64,000 bases of DNA from Bradyrhizobium sp. 149 (GTDB lineage Bacteria; Pseudomonadota; Alphaproteobacteria; Rhizobiales; Xanthobacteraceae): NCBI RefSeq assembly GCF_023073915.1, contig NZ_JADPKK010000022.1, forward strand, positions 1,054,001-1,118,000, given 5' to 3'. Under the pieces are notes generated by a model. The model saw only the letters and a program-made list of their open reading frames with translations. It did no database searches and was not told the DNA's origin. A program made the position numbers and the translations under genes. Below, in pieces: positions 1-9,391 of the stretch (its first letter is position 1; each line of letters begins with the position of its first letter).

Positions 1-2
1 TC

Positions 3-530
3 TTCCTCGAGGGCATGCTCAGCATCTCGCCGCTTGCGCTCGGACTGAAGCTGCTCGGTATTCTTGCGGCATCGCTGCTTGCCGCGACCGTGATCCGATG
101 GGTGTTCGGCGCGGCCGCGATCCAGCGCCACAGGCCTCCGATCGACGGCTTCAACATCATCATCCTGCTGATTTTCGCGACCGCGATTATGGGCGATGTC
201 GCGAGCGATCTGGTATCGCAGCCGGTTTTCACCATCGGCCTCGCGCTGCTGTCCTTCGCGATCTATTTCACGCTGCTCGCAATCACCACGCTGCTGTTCC
301 GCCGCATCGGCTATGAGCGCGCGCTGGCGCTCGGGCTGATGGTGTCACAGCGCAATCTGGGATTGATGCTGGCAGCGACCGCCGGCGCGCTGCCGCCCAC
401 CACCTGGCTCTATTTCGCGATGACGCAGTTTCCAATTCATTTGGCGCCCTACATGCTGATGCCGATCGCGCGGCGGCTGACGGCGCGCGCCAACACATCT
501 GGCGCGGCGGCCGCGAACAGCACCAGCTAG
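3..530 (+). CDS. Bile-acid:sodium symporter-like membrane transporter, C-terminal part (gene cut by window edge)
   Basis: The reading frame is open from base 3, so this is the end of a longer gene and the ATG at base 15 is probably internal. The visible 175 residues contain about five hydrophobic helices. A polar break in the helix with the sequence VSQRNLGLML near the end is typical of the discontinuous helices of the bile-acid:sodium symporter / auxin-efflux-carrier fold. The tail is short and alanine-rich. The family moves organic anions or related solutes across the inner membrane; substrate cannot be told. The family call rests on fold-like features in a fragment, so it is moderate only. 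Confidence 0.6.
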   Translation, partial: FLEGMLSISPLALGLKLLGILAASLLAATVIRWVFGAAAIQRHRPPIDGFNIIILLIFATAIMGDVASDLVSQPVFTIGLALLSFAIYFTLLAITTLLFRRIGYERALALGLMVSQRNLGLMLAATAGALPPTTWLYFAMTQFPIHLAPYMLMPIARRLTARANTSGAAAANSTS

Positions 531-763
531 TCGTGTATTTGTGAATCCGGGATCTCTGCTTTCGAGATGAAGTGGACGCGCGGTCCCCTGCTCGGAGTGT
601 CCCCTGGGACTCGCGGCGGAACTCACACACAAACTGAACACGCTTTCTCGTGCAGATGACGCTCAGTAGCTCACGCGATTAATGGGTTGTTAGGAGCCTA
701 TACCGCAAATAGTTTCCGCCAACAATAACAACCATGCCGGGTTCCATTGCCCGGAGCAGATAC

Positions 764-1717
764 ATGAACATACCTGCTTTCCTGATCGCAACGGCTATGG
801 GCGCAGCATTCCTTGCTGTCGAATATCGCTGGTACTACCAGCCGGACATGGTCAGCCCGGATGCGTTGATGAGCACCTTCTCCGGAGAGCACATCAAAGC
901 TCGCGCAGCCGTCCGACATGCGCTGATCGATCCGGACTCCGCCAAATTCGGCACGTTACGTTCAGTCCTGGCAGACGGGACGCGATATGTTTGTGGCGGG
1001 GTCCAAGCAAGGGATAGGTCGGGCCATTTCATCGATGCAGCTTTCGTTTACGCTGTGGCCGTCGACTTTGCCCGCATCGACGATGGCGGTCGGATCACGC
1101 GCCAGCAGTCAGGATTTCGACCTTGCCCTGCCGAGGAGGACAAGATCGCGCAGCAGACGCCAACTCTGTCACCTGGCGTGTCGTCCCTCATCAAAACCGT
1201 GCAGAAGGTCGCCCCACAGGCCGATACGTCAGCTGCGTCAGCCCTGACAACGTTTGCGCCCTCGGGGGGTGGAGCGTCGTCCAGCGGGACAATGGAGCAA
1301 CAGATCCGCGAGTTGGCCGCGCGCACTGTTCCGGCTGATTCAACAAATGGGCAGCAAGCAAGTCCGATGGTGAAACGCGATGGCGGCAAAGAGAGCGACT
1401 TGCGAGTGGATCAGCCTGCGGCCGCATGGCCCACCTTCCCTCCGGGTCACCCTTTGACGAAGCCGACCAGAACACGGACCCCTTCCGAAGCACTTGCCTT
1501 GGCGAAAGACGTCGAAGAACGCATCAAGCAAGCGGAATTGTCCGGAGACATCACGACGCGCCCTTCGTCGGACGAGATCAAGGAAGCTTGTCGCGCGCTG
1601 CTTACGATTGATCCTGCAGATCGCGAATATCGGGAAGCCTGGGCGGCTTTCTTGCAGCTGCAAAAAAGAGACCGCGACGACACCACCGCAGCGAAGCGGT
1701 CTGGCGTTGAGCCGTAG
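764..1717 (+). CDS. Membrane-anchored hypothetical protein
   Basis: A 317-residue protein of unknown function. I chose the ATG at 764 because GGAG lies eight bases upstream; an in-frame ATG at 734 has no ribosome binding site. One hydrophobic segment at residues 4-20 would anchor it in the membrane. Residues 35-110 carry the pattern DPDSAKFG, then VCGGVQARD, then a hydrophobic strand, a layout seen in many small hypothetical envelope proteins of proteobacteria. The remaining 200 residues are polar, low-complexity and proline/serine-rich, ending in a more helical stretch. It stands alone between a symporter gene and a response regulator on the opposite strand, so context gives no role. Confidence 0.7.
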   Translation: MNIPAFLIATAMGAAFLAVEYRWYYQPDMVSPDALMSTFSGEHIKARAAVRHALIDPDSAKFGTLRSVLADGTRYVCGGVQARDRSGHFIDAAFVYAVAVDFARIDDGGRITRQQSGFRPCPAEEDKIAQQTPTLSPGVSSLIKTVQKVAPQADTSAASALTTFAPSGGGASSSGTMEQQIRELAARTVPADSTNGQQASPMVKRDGGKESDLRVDQPAAAWPTFPPGHPLTKPTRTRTPSEALALAKDVEERIKQAELSGDITTRPSSDEIKEACRALLTIDPADREYREAWAAFLQLQKRDRDDTTAAKRSGVEP

Positions 1718-1754
1718 CTGACACGCGAAAGAACGTGCCGCCACCTGATGCGGC

Positions 1755-2147
1755 CTACTCGTGCACGGGCGGGACTTGGTTGAGGAGTTGTGAGATGGCC
1801 GTCACGACCTGTGCCGGCGCGAAGGGCTTTTGCAGAAGGATCGTGTTGGGAACGCCGAGTGACGGCCACTCATCAGCGGCGGCGCCGGTCATGTAGACGA
1901 CGGGAATGTGGGGATTGAGTTCTCGTGCGCGCCTGGCAACGTCCCAGCCGGTGGCGGCGCCGGTGAGGTTCACGTCCGTGATCAAGGCGTGATATTTGGT
2001 TTCTTCGCTCTGGAGAAGCGTGAGCGCTTCTTCCCCGGATGAAGCAAGCTCCGGCTGGAAGCCACCTTCGGCCAGTGCCTCTTCTACGATTGTCTGAATA
2101 AGCGGATCATCTTCCACAACCATGATGACAAGCAACTCAGTGTTCAC
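1755..2147 (-). CDS. Single-domain response regulator (CheY-like receiver)
   Basis: A 130-residue receiver domain with nothing attached. The acidic pair D13/D14, phosphoacceptor D58 (in LITDVNL), T87 and K107 (in LLQKPFAP) are all present, so it should accept a phosphoryl group from a histidine kinase. With no output domain it would act by protein contact or as a phosphate sink. No kinase gene adjoins it; the nearest kinase here is at 7136-9391 and has its own regulator. The FixJ/CpdR-like receiver of this size is common in Rhizobiales as an orphan gene. Confidence 0.92.
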   Translation of the reverse strand: MNTELLVIMVVEDDPLIQTIVEEALAEGGFQPELASSGEEALTLLQSEETKYHALITDVNLTGAATGWDVARRARELNPHIPVVYMTGAAADEWPSLGVPNTILLQKPFAPAQVVTAISQLLNQVPPVHE

Positions 2148-2294
2148 CGCTCACCTCCCATCCACTTCGGCATGGAGGACATCAAGCCGGAGCGGGAACT
2201 TTGGTTCCCATGTTTGTATAAAAATGCACACAAGCGGCTCCCGGGATCGGCGCGCAGCCGCCCGTCATGAGCGAACGATGGCTTCCGGCGGAAC

Positions 2295-3233
2295 CTAACC
2301 GGCCCGTGCCGCGCGCCGGAGCGCTTGCGGCGGCTGGCCGAAGGCGCGGATGAAGGCGCGCCGCATGCGCTCGGGGTCGCCGAAGCCGGTCGCCTCCGCG
2401 ACGAGCTCGATCGCCTCGCGCGAGGACTGCACGCGCTCGCGCGCGACCTCGATCCGCAAGCGCTCGATGGCCTTCGAGGGCGTCGTGCCGGTCTCGGCGG
2501 CGAAGGCGCGGGCAAAATGTCGCGCGCTCATGCCGGCGCGATCGGCGAGATCTTCCACGGTCAACCGGCTGTCCAGATTCTCGCGCGCCCAGGACAGCAG
2601 CGCGCCGAAGCGGCCGTTCGGCGTCTTCAATTCCAGCAGCGAGGAGAATTGCGACTGGCCGCCGCTGCGGCGATGATAGAGCACGAGCTGCCGCGCGGTC
2701 CCCTGCGCGATCTCCTCGCCATGATCCTCGGTGACCATCGCCAGCGCGAGGTCGATTCCCGCCGTGATGCCCGCCGACGTCCAGACATTGCCGTCGCGGG
2801 TGAAAATCTGGTCCGGCTCGAACTTCACCTTGGGATAGCGCGCGACGAAATCGCGCGTGCGGCCCCAATGCGTGGTGGCGCGGCGGCCATCGAGCAGGCC
2901 CGCTTCGGCCAGCACATAGGCGCCCGAGCAGACGCTCGCGACCCGCACGCCGCGGCGCGCCAGCCGCTGCACGAAGGCGCGCGTGATCTCGCACCGCGCG
3001 GCGTTCGTCACGCCCGCGCCGCCCGCGATGACCAGCGTTGTGATCGCATTTGCCGACTTTAAATCGCGCGCCATCATCTCCACGCCGGACGAGCTGCGCA
3101 CAGGGCCTGCGTTCAGCGCCAGCACCCGGATCGCAGGCGCCTTGCCAGTGGCACGTGCCGCGATCTCGAATACCGAGATTGGGCCGGCCGCATCGAGCAA
3201 CTGGAAATCCGGGAAGATCAGGATGCCGATCAT
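2295..3233 (-). CDS. GlxA-family transcriptional regulator (DJ-1/PfpI domain plus AraC HTH)
   Basis: 312 residues. Residues 1-180 form a DJ-1/PfpI domain (FPDFQLLDAAGP at the start, the nucleophile-elbow sequence SVCSGAYVLAEAGLL, then ATTHW). Residues 210-312 carry two AraC-type helix-turn-helix units (LTVEDLADRAGMSARHFARAF and a second helix pair ending FGDPERMRRAFIRAFG). Proteins of this architecture are transcription activators that sense a small metabolite with the DJ-1 domain. It is divergent from the DJ-1-family enzyme at 3326-4021, and this pairing is common, so the enzyme gene is its most likely target. The start at 3233 is followed by a 92-base divergent promoter region. Confidence 0.93.
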   Translation of the reverse strand: MIGILIFPDFQLLDAAGPISVFEIAARATGKAPAIRVLALNAGPVRSSSGVEMMARDLKSANAITTLVIAGGAGVTNAARCEITRAFVQRLARRGVRVASVCSGAYVLAEAGLLDGRRATTHWGRTRDFVARYPKVKFEPDQIFTRDGNVWTSAGITAGIDLALAMVTEDHGEEIAQGTARQLVLYHRRSGGQSQFSSLLELKTPNGRFGALLSWARENLDSRLTVEDLADRAGMSARHFARAFAAETGTTPSKAIERLRIEVARERVQSSREAIELVAEATGFGDPERMRRAFIRAFGQPPQALRRAARAG

Positions 3234-3278
3234 GGGTCATGTCCGAAAGCGAGGGAAAAACGACATTTTGGACAGAAG

Positions 3279-3289
3279 GGCATCATGCC
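3279..3289. promoter_or_regulatory. Short palindrome in the divergent glxA-like/DJ-1 promoter
   Basis: GGCAT-C-ATGCC, a perfect 11-base inverted repeat 37 bases before the DJ-1 enzyme start. It could be a half-site for the AraC-type regulator, but AraC proteins usually bind direct repeats, so this is a weak call. Confidence 0.25.
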
Positions 3290-3325
3290 AATCTGCCGGC
3301 GTCAAGCTCATAGTTGGAGGCTCTC

Positions 3326-4021
3326 ATGTCGTCACCGCTCCAGATCGGTCTCTTGGTATTTCCGCGCGTCACCCAGCTCGACTTCACCGGCCCCTTGCAG
3401 GTGTTCTCCTCCGTTCCCGGCGCAAAACTGCACCTGATCTGGAAGCGGATCGAGCCGGTGCCGAGCGATTCCGTGCTGACACTGACGCCGACCACGACAT
3501 TCGCTGATTGTCCGCAGCTCGACGTGATCTGCGTGCCCGGCGGCGGCGGCACCAATGCTCTGCTGAACGACGAGGAGGTGCTGGATTTCCTGCGCCGGCA
3601 GGCCGAAGGCGCCAAATACGTCACCTCGGTCTGCACGGGATCGCTGGCACTCGGCGCCGCCGGCCTCTTGAAAGGCTACCGCGCCGCCACCCATTGGAGC
3701 GCGATGGAGATGCTGGGCGAGTTCGGTGCGACGCCGACCAAAACGCGCGTCTGCGTCGACCGCAACCGCATCACGGGCGGCGGCGTCACCGCAGGAATCG
3801 ATTTTGCGCTGACGCTGGTGTCGATCATGGTCAATCGCACCACCGCGGAAGCGATCCAGCTTCAGCTCGAATACAATCCGGCACCACCGTTCAATGCAGG
3901 CTCGCCCGAGACGGCGCCCGCCGAGGTGCTGGCCTTGCTTAGGGAGCGTGGCGCAGCGAACCAGGCTCGCCGCTTCGAAGCGGTGAAGCGCGCGGCCGAA
4001 CGGATGATGCAGCCGCGGTGA
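3326..4021 (+). CDS. DJ-1/PfpI family protein, isonitrile hydratase-like
   Basis: 231 residues, one DJ-1/PfpI domain with no DNA-binding part. The nucleophile is C103 in the motif TSVCTGSLALGAAGLL, followed by ATHW. The N-terminal LLVFPRVTQLDFTGPLQVF and the GGGVTAGIDFAL motif are characteristic of the isonitrile (cyclohexyl isocyanide) hydratase branch, which turns isonitriles into N-formamides. Start at 3326 has GGAGG six bases upstream; a TTG further upstream would lie in front of this site. Paired with the divergent GlxA-type regulator. The substrate inside the cell is not known. Confidence 0.88.
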   Translation: MSSPLQIGLLVFPRVTQLDFTGPLQVFSSVPGAKLHLIWKRIEPVPSDSVLTLTPTTTFADCPQLDVICVPGGGGTNALLNDEEVLDFLRRQAEGAKYVTSVCTGSLALGAAGLLKGYRAATHWSAMEMLGEFGATPTKTRVCVDRNRITGGGVTAGIDFALTLVSIMVNRTTAEAIQLQLEYNPAPPFNAGSPETAPAEVLALLRERGAANQARRFEAVKRAAERMMQPR

Positions 4022-4163
4022 CGCCCTCATGCCGGGGAGCTGGCGCGGCGCTGCTTCAGCGCTACACTGCTGACATCACGCTGGCAGGAGCCTGTCGCAA
4101 CAATATGGACCGCGACTGACAGTCATGGACGCTTTCCGGTCGCGTGGGCCAGGAGGATCTGCC

Positions 4164-4817
4164 ATGGCGCGATACCGGCTGCACTGCGTCGGAGCTTCGG
4201 GTAATTCGTTCAAGGTTGCACTATTCCTCAACTGCGCCGGCCTCGACTGGGAGCCGGTCGGCATCGACTTCGCCGGCGGTGAGACGCGCGCGCCTGACTG
4301 GCGGGCGGCAATCAACGTCATGGGCGAGGTCCCTGTCCTCGAGGCTGATGGCCAGCATATGAGCCAGTCGGGTGCGATCCTGCTGTGGCTCGCCGAGACT
4401 CACGGCGTGTTCGGTCTAAGCCGCGAGGAGACATTCGAGGCGACGCGCTGGCTGTTGTTCGACAACCACAAATTCACCTCGAGCTTTGCCCAACACCGGT
4501 TTCAGCGCTGCTTCATACCGGAGCCCGCCCATCCGGCCGTGCTCGCTTACTTGCGAGCACGGACCGAAAGCGCCTTCTCGATCGTCGACAGACACCTCTC
4601 CGATCGTCACTTCATGCTGGGCGACCGGCCGACGATCGTCGATTTCTCACTATTGGGCTATCTCTACTATCCAACCGAAGAGACGGGTTTCGACCTTGCC
4701 GCGACCTTCCCGGCCATTGACGTCTGGCGCCGGCGTGTCGCCGAGCTGCCAGGCTGGAAGCCGCCCTATGAGATGATGCCGCTCGGCAACTCACCGCCGC
4801 TCCATCTCCATCTCTGA
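4164..4817 (+). CDS. Glutathione S-transferase family protein
   Basis: 217 residues from the ATG at 4164, chosen because AGGAGG is eight bases upstream. The N-terminal thioredoxin-like domain has MGEVPVLEADG (cis-proline) followed by MSQSGAILLWLAE, the glutathione-binding SNAIL/ESGAI-type motif. The C-terminal helical domain carries LGDRPTIVDFSLLGYLYY, the usual N-capping box region of GST folds. Such enzymes conjugate or transfer glutathione for detoxification. Residue 10 onwards reads GASGNSFKV, so a catalytic Ser or Asn near the first helix is likely. A terminator follows directly. Confidence 0.92.
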   Translation: MARYRLHCVGASGNSFKVALFLNCAGLDWEPVGIDFAGGETRAPDWRAAINVMGEVPVLEADGQHMSQSGAILLWLAETHGVFGLSREETFEATRWLLFDNHKFTSSFAQHRFQRCFIPEPAHPAVLAYLRARTESAFSIVDRHLSDRHFMLGDRPTIVDFSLLGYLYYPTEETGFDLAATFPAIDVWRRRVAELPGWKPPYEMMPLGNSPPLHLHL

Positions 4818-4850
4818 GAAGGGAGCAAAGAGCAGGCCAACAGATCAAAG

Positions 4851-4883
4851 AAAAAGGCCGCCCGGTTTCCCAAGCGGCCTTTC
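4851..4883 (+). terminator. Rho-independent terminator after the GST gene
   Basis: Inverted repeat AAAGGCCGC (4853-4861) / GCGGCCTTT (4874-4882) with a 12-base loop and flanking A and T runs; it would work in both directions. Confidence 0.8.
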
Positions 4884-5177
4884 CTGTCTTACGGCGGCTG
4901 CACATTTCATCGGGCGATTTCGGAGCTTCCAGACCGGGGGCCTATCTCCCGATCGAGTCCTGGTCGGCGGCCGCTGCATTTCGGGACAGTCGCGAACTGT
5001 TGCCCGAACCGAACGCGATGGTCTCCCATCTCCGTAAGATGGGACCATTGAGCCGCATCGCTCGCGTGCTTGCAACGCGCGCAGAGGCGTCATCCCCGCT
5101 GTTCGCGTTGTCCACAGCAAGGTGAGGCGGATGCGTGTGCATCCACTCCCACGAAGGAATCGGACGGGATCGGAAGC
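4884..5177. other. Gene-free stretch between GST and NDUFA12-type genes
   Basis: About 290 bases after the terminator. I see no credible coding frame, RNA gene or repeat. Both flanking genes end into it, so no promoter is expected. Confidence 0.5.
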
Positions 5178-5585
5178 CTAGCCAGGCGTCCAGGGCTGAT
5201 AGTCGCCGGTCGCCTTCGGCCGCTTTCCGCTGGCGAGCGTCGAGCCCGAGGGCCGGTAGGCGTTGGCCGTGCCGGTGAGATTCGGCTGGTGCGGCTTTTC
5301 CCACTCGCGCGGCTGGTAATTGTCCCGCGTCGGCGGCACGTCGACGGTGTGATGCATCCAGCCGTGCCAGGACGGCGGGATCCGGCTTGCTTCGGCATAG
5401 CCGTTATAGACCACCCAGCGCCGCTCGAAGCCGAGCACCGGATCGATCGCCCCGCCGCGGGTCCGATAATAGAGGTTGCCCTGCTCGTCCTGGCCGACCA
5501 GCTCGCCATAGCGCTTGGTCCAGAGTTGGGTGCCAAAAGTCTGGCCATTCCACCAGGTGAAGAACTTGAGGAAGAATTGTTTCAT
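5178..5585 (-). CDS. NADH:ubiquinone oxidoreductase subunit NDUFA12 homologue
   Basis: 135 residues from ATG 5585. The sequence KFFTWWNGQTFGTQLWTKR, then GNLYYRT, then RRWVVYNG, then IPPSWHGWMHHTVD are the conserved blocks of the NDUFA12/B17.2 family, an accessory subunit of respiratory complex I in alphaproteobacteria and mitochondria. It helps assembly or stability of the peripheral arm. It is usually encoded away from the nuo operon, as here. The ribosome binding site is weak. Downstream of it there is only the gene-free stretch. Confidence 0.95.
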   Translation of the reverse strand: MKQFFLKFFTWWNGQTFGTQLWTKRYGELVGQDEQGNLYYRTRGGAIDPVLGFERRWVVYNGYAEASRIPPSWHGWMHHTVDVPPTRDNYQPREWEKPHQPNLTGTANAYRPSGSTLASGKRPKATGDYQPWTPG

Positions 5586-5830
5586 GCGGCAAGGGCCCTG
5601 CTTCGTCGGGTCCTGATGCCATCCGGACGGCGAAATGTCCAGTTCGGCGGGTGCGGCGGTGGCCCGCTGCGGATGCGGTCTCCCGGGACGGACGCTGCCG
5701 CAAATCGGACGCGATCCGTTCATGCCGGATACAGGCTCCTCATGAGAGCTTTTCCTCGCACGCAAACCGCCGTGATCCCAGGAACTACAGCCCTTTCATG
5801 GGGTTTGCTTCCGGGAAAAGGAGTTTGACC

Positions 5831-6475
5831 ATGAAAAGCCTGAAAGTCTTGAGTGCGGTTGCAGCCGCGGCATTGGTTATTCCGCTGGCGACGCCGAGCT
5901 TCGCGCAAAGCCGTGCCGCTGTTGTCGGAGGCGGGGCACATATTGGGGGCGGCGGTGGCGGCGCCCACTTTGGCGGTGGCGGCGGAGGCGCGCGGATGGG
6001 CGGCGGCAGCTTTGGCGGCGGCGCCCGGATGGGCGGCGGCGGGGGCAATTTCGCGGCCGGCCCAGCGGTACGTCCAGGCGGTGGCAGCTTCGCAGCCGGC
6101 GCGGCTCGACCCGGGATGTCGTCTTCCTTTGGTGGTAGCCGCAGCGTCGCAACGGCCGGCAACTGGCAGGGCGGCGGTGGCAATTGGAGCGGTCGCCACT
6201 GGCATGGCGGTCACCATCGCGGCGGCGGCTTCTGGCCCGGTTTCGCGGCGGGTGCTGCGATCGGCGGCCTCGGCTCGTACGCCTATTACGGCGGCGGCTA
6301 CTACAACGACCCCTACTATTACGGGGACAGCTACTATGATGAGCCGTCAGTGGCAGTGGTGGCCGATGACGGCGGCGGAGACTCGGCTGGCTACTGCGCC
6401 CAGCGCTACAGGTCCTACGACCCGGCGTCCGGCACCTATCTGGGTTATGACGGCCTGCGCCATCCTTGCCCGTAA
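5831..6475 (+). CDS. Secreted glycine-rich protein with BA14K-type C terminus
   Basis: 214 residues. Residues 1-25 are a signal peptide ending TPSFAQ. Residues 30-115 are nearly all Gly with spaced His, Arg and Met; a tyrosine-rich block (YAYYGGGYYNDPYYYG) follows. The last 30 residues, with CAQRYRSYDPASGTYLGYDG, match the BA14K motif, a short C-terminal lectin-like repeat of Rhizobiales first described as a Brucella antigen. The family is exported and its role is unclear. It is divergent from the NDUFA12-type gene and followed by a terminator. Confidence 0.88.
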   Translation: MKSLKVLSAVAAAALVIPLATPSFAQSRAAVVGGGAHIGGGGGGAHFGGGGGGARMGGGSFGGGARMGGGGGNFAAGPAVRPGGGSFAAGAARPGMSSSFGGSRSVATAGNWQGGGGNWSGRHWHGGHHRGGGFWPGFAAGAAIGGLGSYAYYGGGYYNDPYYYGDSYYDEPSVAVVADDGGGDSAGYCAQRYRSYDPASGTYLGYDGLRHPCP

Positions 6476-6499
6476 GCACACCGACAACGCTTGAAGAGA

Positions 6500-6528
6500 G
6501 AGGCGTCGCAGCGATGCGGCGCCTTTTC
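6500..6528 (+). terminator. Rho-independent terminator after the BA14K-type gene
   Basis: AGGCGTCGC (6501-6509) / GCGGCGCCT (6516-6524), six-base loop, one G-T wobble, then TTT. Confidence 0.7.
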
Positions 6529-6716
6529 CACATCGCGCGCGTCACCTGTTTCGTGCGCGTCGTGTTCGTCACTAGCGATGCCATGTACAACCCGATGCGA
6601 GTGGACCTCTATGCACCGCGCCGTGCATATCCTCGCCGACCCAATCCCAAATTGACCCGACGCGTGATTCACCTGTATCAACTTGGCTGTGGGGACTTCG
6701 ATGACTGGGAAGTGTC

Positions 6717-7139
6717 ATGCCGCGTATTCTCGTGGTTGATGACGATCCGATGGTCGGCGCGACCATCGAGGTCCTCCTGCAGCGTCAGGGCTTCGACGTC
6801 ACGTTGACCGACGGCGGAGAAACGGGTTTGGCTGCGCTCGAAATGCAGAATTTCGACGTGATGCTGGTTGACATCTTCATGCCGCATATGCGCGGCTTCG
6901 AATCCATCCGTATCTTCCACGAGCGCGCGCCGACGGTTCCGCTGATCGCAATGTCCGGCTACGCCTTCGCATCGTCCGCCTCGCCCTCTCCCGACTTCCT
7001 CCGCATGGCGCTGGAGCTCGGTGCGACCCGCTGCCTGCGCAAGCCGTTCACGCCGGACGCGCTGCTGACCACGATTCGGGAATGCATCGCCGGGCCGGGC
7101 GATGGCTCGCAGCCGAAGGACAAGAAAGAAGCCCCTTGA
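6717..7139 (+). CDS. Single-domain response regulator
   Basis: 140 residues, one receiver domain: acidic cluster D8-D10, phosphoacceptor D52 (VDIFMP), S80 and K109 (LRKPF). The last 15 residues are a charged tail. The gene overlaps the next one, a hybrid kinase, by four bases (its TGA lies inside the kinase start region), so the two are translationally coupled and very likely form one signalling unit: the kinase would phosphorylate this regulator. GGAAG lies five bases before the ATG. Confidence 0.93.
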   Translation: MPRILVVDDDPMVGATIEVLLQRQGFDVTLTDGGETGLAALEMQNFDVMLVDIFMPHMRGFESIRIFHERAPTVPLIAMSGYAFASSASPSPDFLRMALELGATRCLRKPFTPDALLTTIRECIAGPGDGSQPKDKKEAP

Positions 7140-9391
7140 TCCCAACGCAGCGCGTCATTCTCGGTGCTGGACTTGCCATCCTCCTGATCATCACCGCGGC
7201 CTCGATCGGCCTCGATGTCAAGTCACGGTCCGATGCGGCCTGGGTCAATCATACCGTCCAGGTGCAGAAGAAAATCTCCGATCTGCGCGTGCTGATGCGC
7301 CGCGCCGAGAGCGCCGCACGCGGCTACGAGATCTATCGCAGCCCGAGCTTCAACGAGGAGTTCCAGGCGACGCACGCCCAGATCGCGCCGGCCCTCGCCG
7401 ACCTCAAGCGCAGCGTGCGCGATAATCCCGAACATGTCGCGCTGCTCGAGGGCACCGAGCCGCTGGCGCTGCGCCGGATCGAGATCGCCGCAGAGGTGAT
7501 GCGCCTGCGCGCCGGAAACGATCAGGCCGGCATTGCCGCGCTCCAGGGCAAGGGCGAGGGCCGTGGCCTGATGGACACGGTGATGGCCAATCTCGATCAT
7601 TTGAGCGCGGACGAAGAGCGATTGCTCAACGCACGCTCGCAGGATTCGCGCCGCACCGGCATCGTGCTGCTCGGCATCGACGTCGCCGGCGCGCTGGTGA
7701 TCCTGCTGCTGGTCGTGATGGTGGTGCGCGAGAGCCGGCGCACCGAGGTCGCGCTCAAGAGCACGCTATTGGAGACCACGGCAGCCAACCAGCAGCTCGA
7801 GGCCGCGGTGACCGAGCGCACCGAGCATCTGGTCACCGCGCATGACGAGCTGCGCCTGTCGGTCAACGTGCTCCAGAGTACCTTTCACAGCATGGCGGAG
7901 GCGGTGCTGGTCATCGATACCGAGGGCAATGTCGTTCTGTCCAATCCGGCCGCGGAGCGCATGCTGCTGCACCGGACCGGCATGAACCTGCGCAATCTGC
8001 GGGCGCTGTCCAACGTGTTTCACGGCGACGGCGTCACCCCGCTCAAGCCCGGCGAGCTGCCGTCGGCGCGCGTGCTGCGCGGCGAGCAGTTCGAGGATAT
8101 GGAGATGATCGTCCGCCCGCACAGCGGCAATCCTCCCCGTCACCTCATGATCAGCGGCCGGCCGATGCTGGACGGCAAAGGCAACATTTCCGGCGCGGTG
8201 CTGGTCTATCACGACGCGACCACGTCGCGCGAGACCGAGCGGCAGTTGCATCAGTCGCAGAAGCTGGATGCCATCGGCAAGCTCACCGGCGGCGTCGCGC
8301 ATGATTTCAACAACATGCTCACCGTGATCTCCGGCAATACCGAGACGCTGGTCGCAAGCCTGAAGCATCAGCCCGAACTCCAGCGCGTGGCGCGCCTGAT
8401 CGACGAGGCCGCCGAGCGTTGCGCCGAGCTGATCCAGCATTTGCTCGCCTTCGCGCGCAGGCAGCCGCTGCAGCCGCGCAACGTCGAGATCAACGCTGCC
8501 GTTGCGGACATCGCAAAACTCCTTCGCCCGACCCTCGGCGAGCAGATCCAGATCGAGACGGTGCTGGAACAGGGGCAGATGACGGCGCATATCGATCCGT
8601 CCCGGCTCACCAATGCCCTGCTCAACATGGCCATCAACGCCCGCGACGCCATGCCGAACGGCGGCAAGCTGCTGTTCGAGGCCCACCGGGTCGTGCTCGA
8701 CGAGGCCTATGCGCAAAGCAATCCCGACGTGCGGCCCGGCCCTTACGTGATGCTCGCCGTCAGCGACACCGGCACCGGCATGCCGGCCGAGGTCCAGCAG
8801 CAGGCGTTCGAGCCGTTCTTCACCACCAAGGAGGTCGGCAAGGGAAGCGGCCTCGGCCTCTCCATGGTCTACGGCTTCGTCAAGCAGTCCGGCGGCCACA
8901 TCAAGATCTACAGCGAGGAAGGCCACGGCACCACGATCAAGCTCTATCTGCCGCCGGGCGAAGGCATGGCCGAGCCCGTCGCCTCCGCCGCGCCGCAGGC
9001 CGAGGGCGGCGCCGAGACCATTTTCGTGGTCGAGGACGACAGTCTCGTGCGCAACTTCGTCACCGCGCAGCTCCAGAGTCTCGGCTACCAGACCGTCGCC
9101 GCGCCCGACGGCAAGGCTGCGCTGGAGTTGATCGAGTCCGGCCAGCCGTTCGATCTGCTGTTCACCGATGTCGTCATCCCCGGCGGCATGAGCGGACGCG
9201 AGCTCGCCGACAAGGTGGCGACGATGCGCCCCGGCCTGAAGGTGCTCTACACCTCCGGCTATACCGACAACGCCATCGTCCACCACGGCAAGCTCGACGA
9301 TGGCGTGATGCTGCTGACAAAACCCTACCGCCGCAACCAGCTCGCGCAGATGATCAGGAAGGCGCTGAACGGCGGGGTGGCGGCGGACTAG
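7136..9391 (+). CDS. CHASE3-PAS hybrid sensor histidine kinase with C-terminal receiver
   Basis: 751 residues from a TTG at 7136 that overlaps the stop of the preceding response regulator; an ATG at 7082 in this frame lies deep inside that gene and would add 18 arginine-rich residues before the first helix. Order: TM helix 7-26; CHASE3 extracytoplasmic sensor about 30-165 (RRAESAARGYEIY); TM helix 175-197; short coiled coil; PAS about 250-370; HisKA with H389 in GGVAHDFNNML; ATPase with N box, DTGTGMP and GKGSGLGLSMVYG; receiver about 625-745 with D678 (FTDVVIPGG). This is the rhizobial type of kinase with HDFNN box and attached receiver. The signal is unknown. Confidence 0.93.
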   Translation: MIPTQRVILGAGLAILLIITAASIGLDVKSRSDAAWVNHTVQVQKKISDLRVLMRRAESAARGYEIYRSPSFNEEFQATHAQIAPALADLKRSVRDNPEHVALLEGTEPLALRRIEIAAEVMRLRAGNDQAGIAALQGKGEGRGLMDTVMANLDHLSADEERLLNARSQDSRRTGIVLLGIDVAGALVILLLVVMVVRESRRTEVALKSTLLETTAANQQLEAAVTERTEHLVTAHDELRLSVNVLQSTFHSMAEAVLVIDTEGNVVLSNPAAERMLLHRTGMNLRNLRALSNVFHGDGVTPLKPGELPSARVLRGEQFEDMEMIVRPHSGNPPRHLMISGRPMLDGKGNISGAVLVYHDATTSRETERQLHQSQKLDAIGKLTGGVAHDFNNMLTVISGNTETLVASLKHQPELQRVARLIDEAAERCAELIQHLLAFARRQPLQPRNVEINAAVADIAKLLRPTLGEQIQIETVLEQGQMTAHIDPSRLTNALLNMAINARDAMPNGGKLLFEAHRVVLDEAYAQSNPDVRPGPYVMLAVSDTGTGMPAEVQQQAFEPFFTTKEVGKGSGLGLSMVYGFVKQSGGHIKIYSEEGHGTTIKLYLPPGEGMAEPVASAAPQAEGGAETIFVVEDDSLVRNFVTAQLQSLGYQTVAAPDGKAALELIESGQPFDLLFTDVVIPGGMSGRELADKVATMRPGLKVLYTSGYTDNAIVHHGKLDDGVMLLTKPYRRNQLAQMIRKALNGGVAAD

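Noticed and set aside
7766..9286. 506-residue antisense open frame over the hybrid kinase
   Set aside because: Same reason: an artefact of high GC third positions with no recognisable domains.
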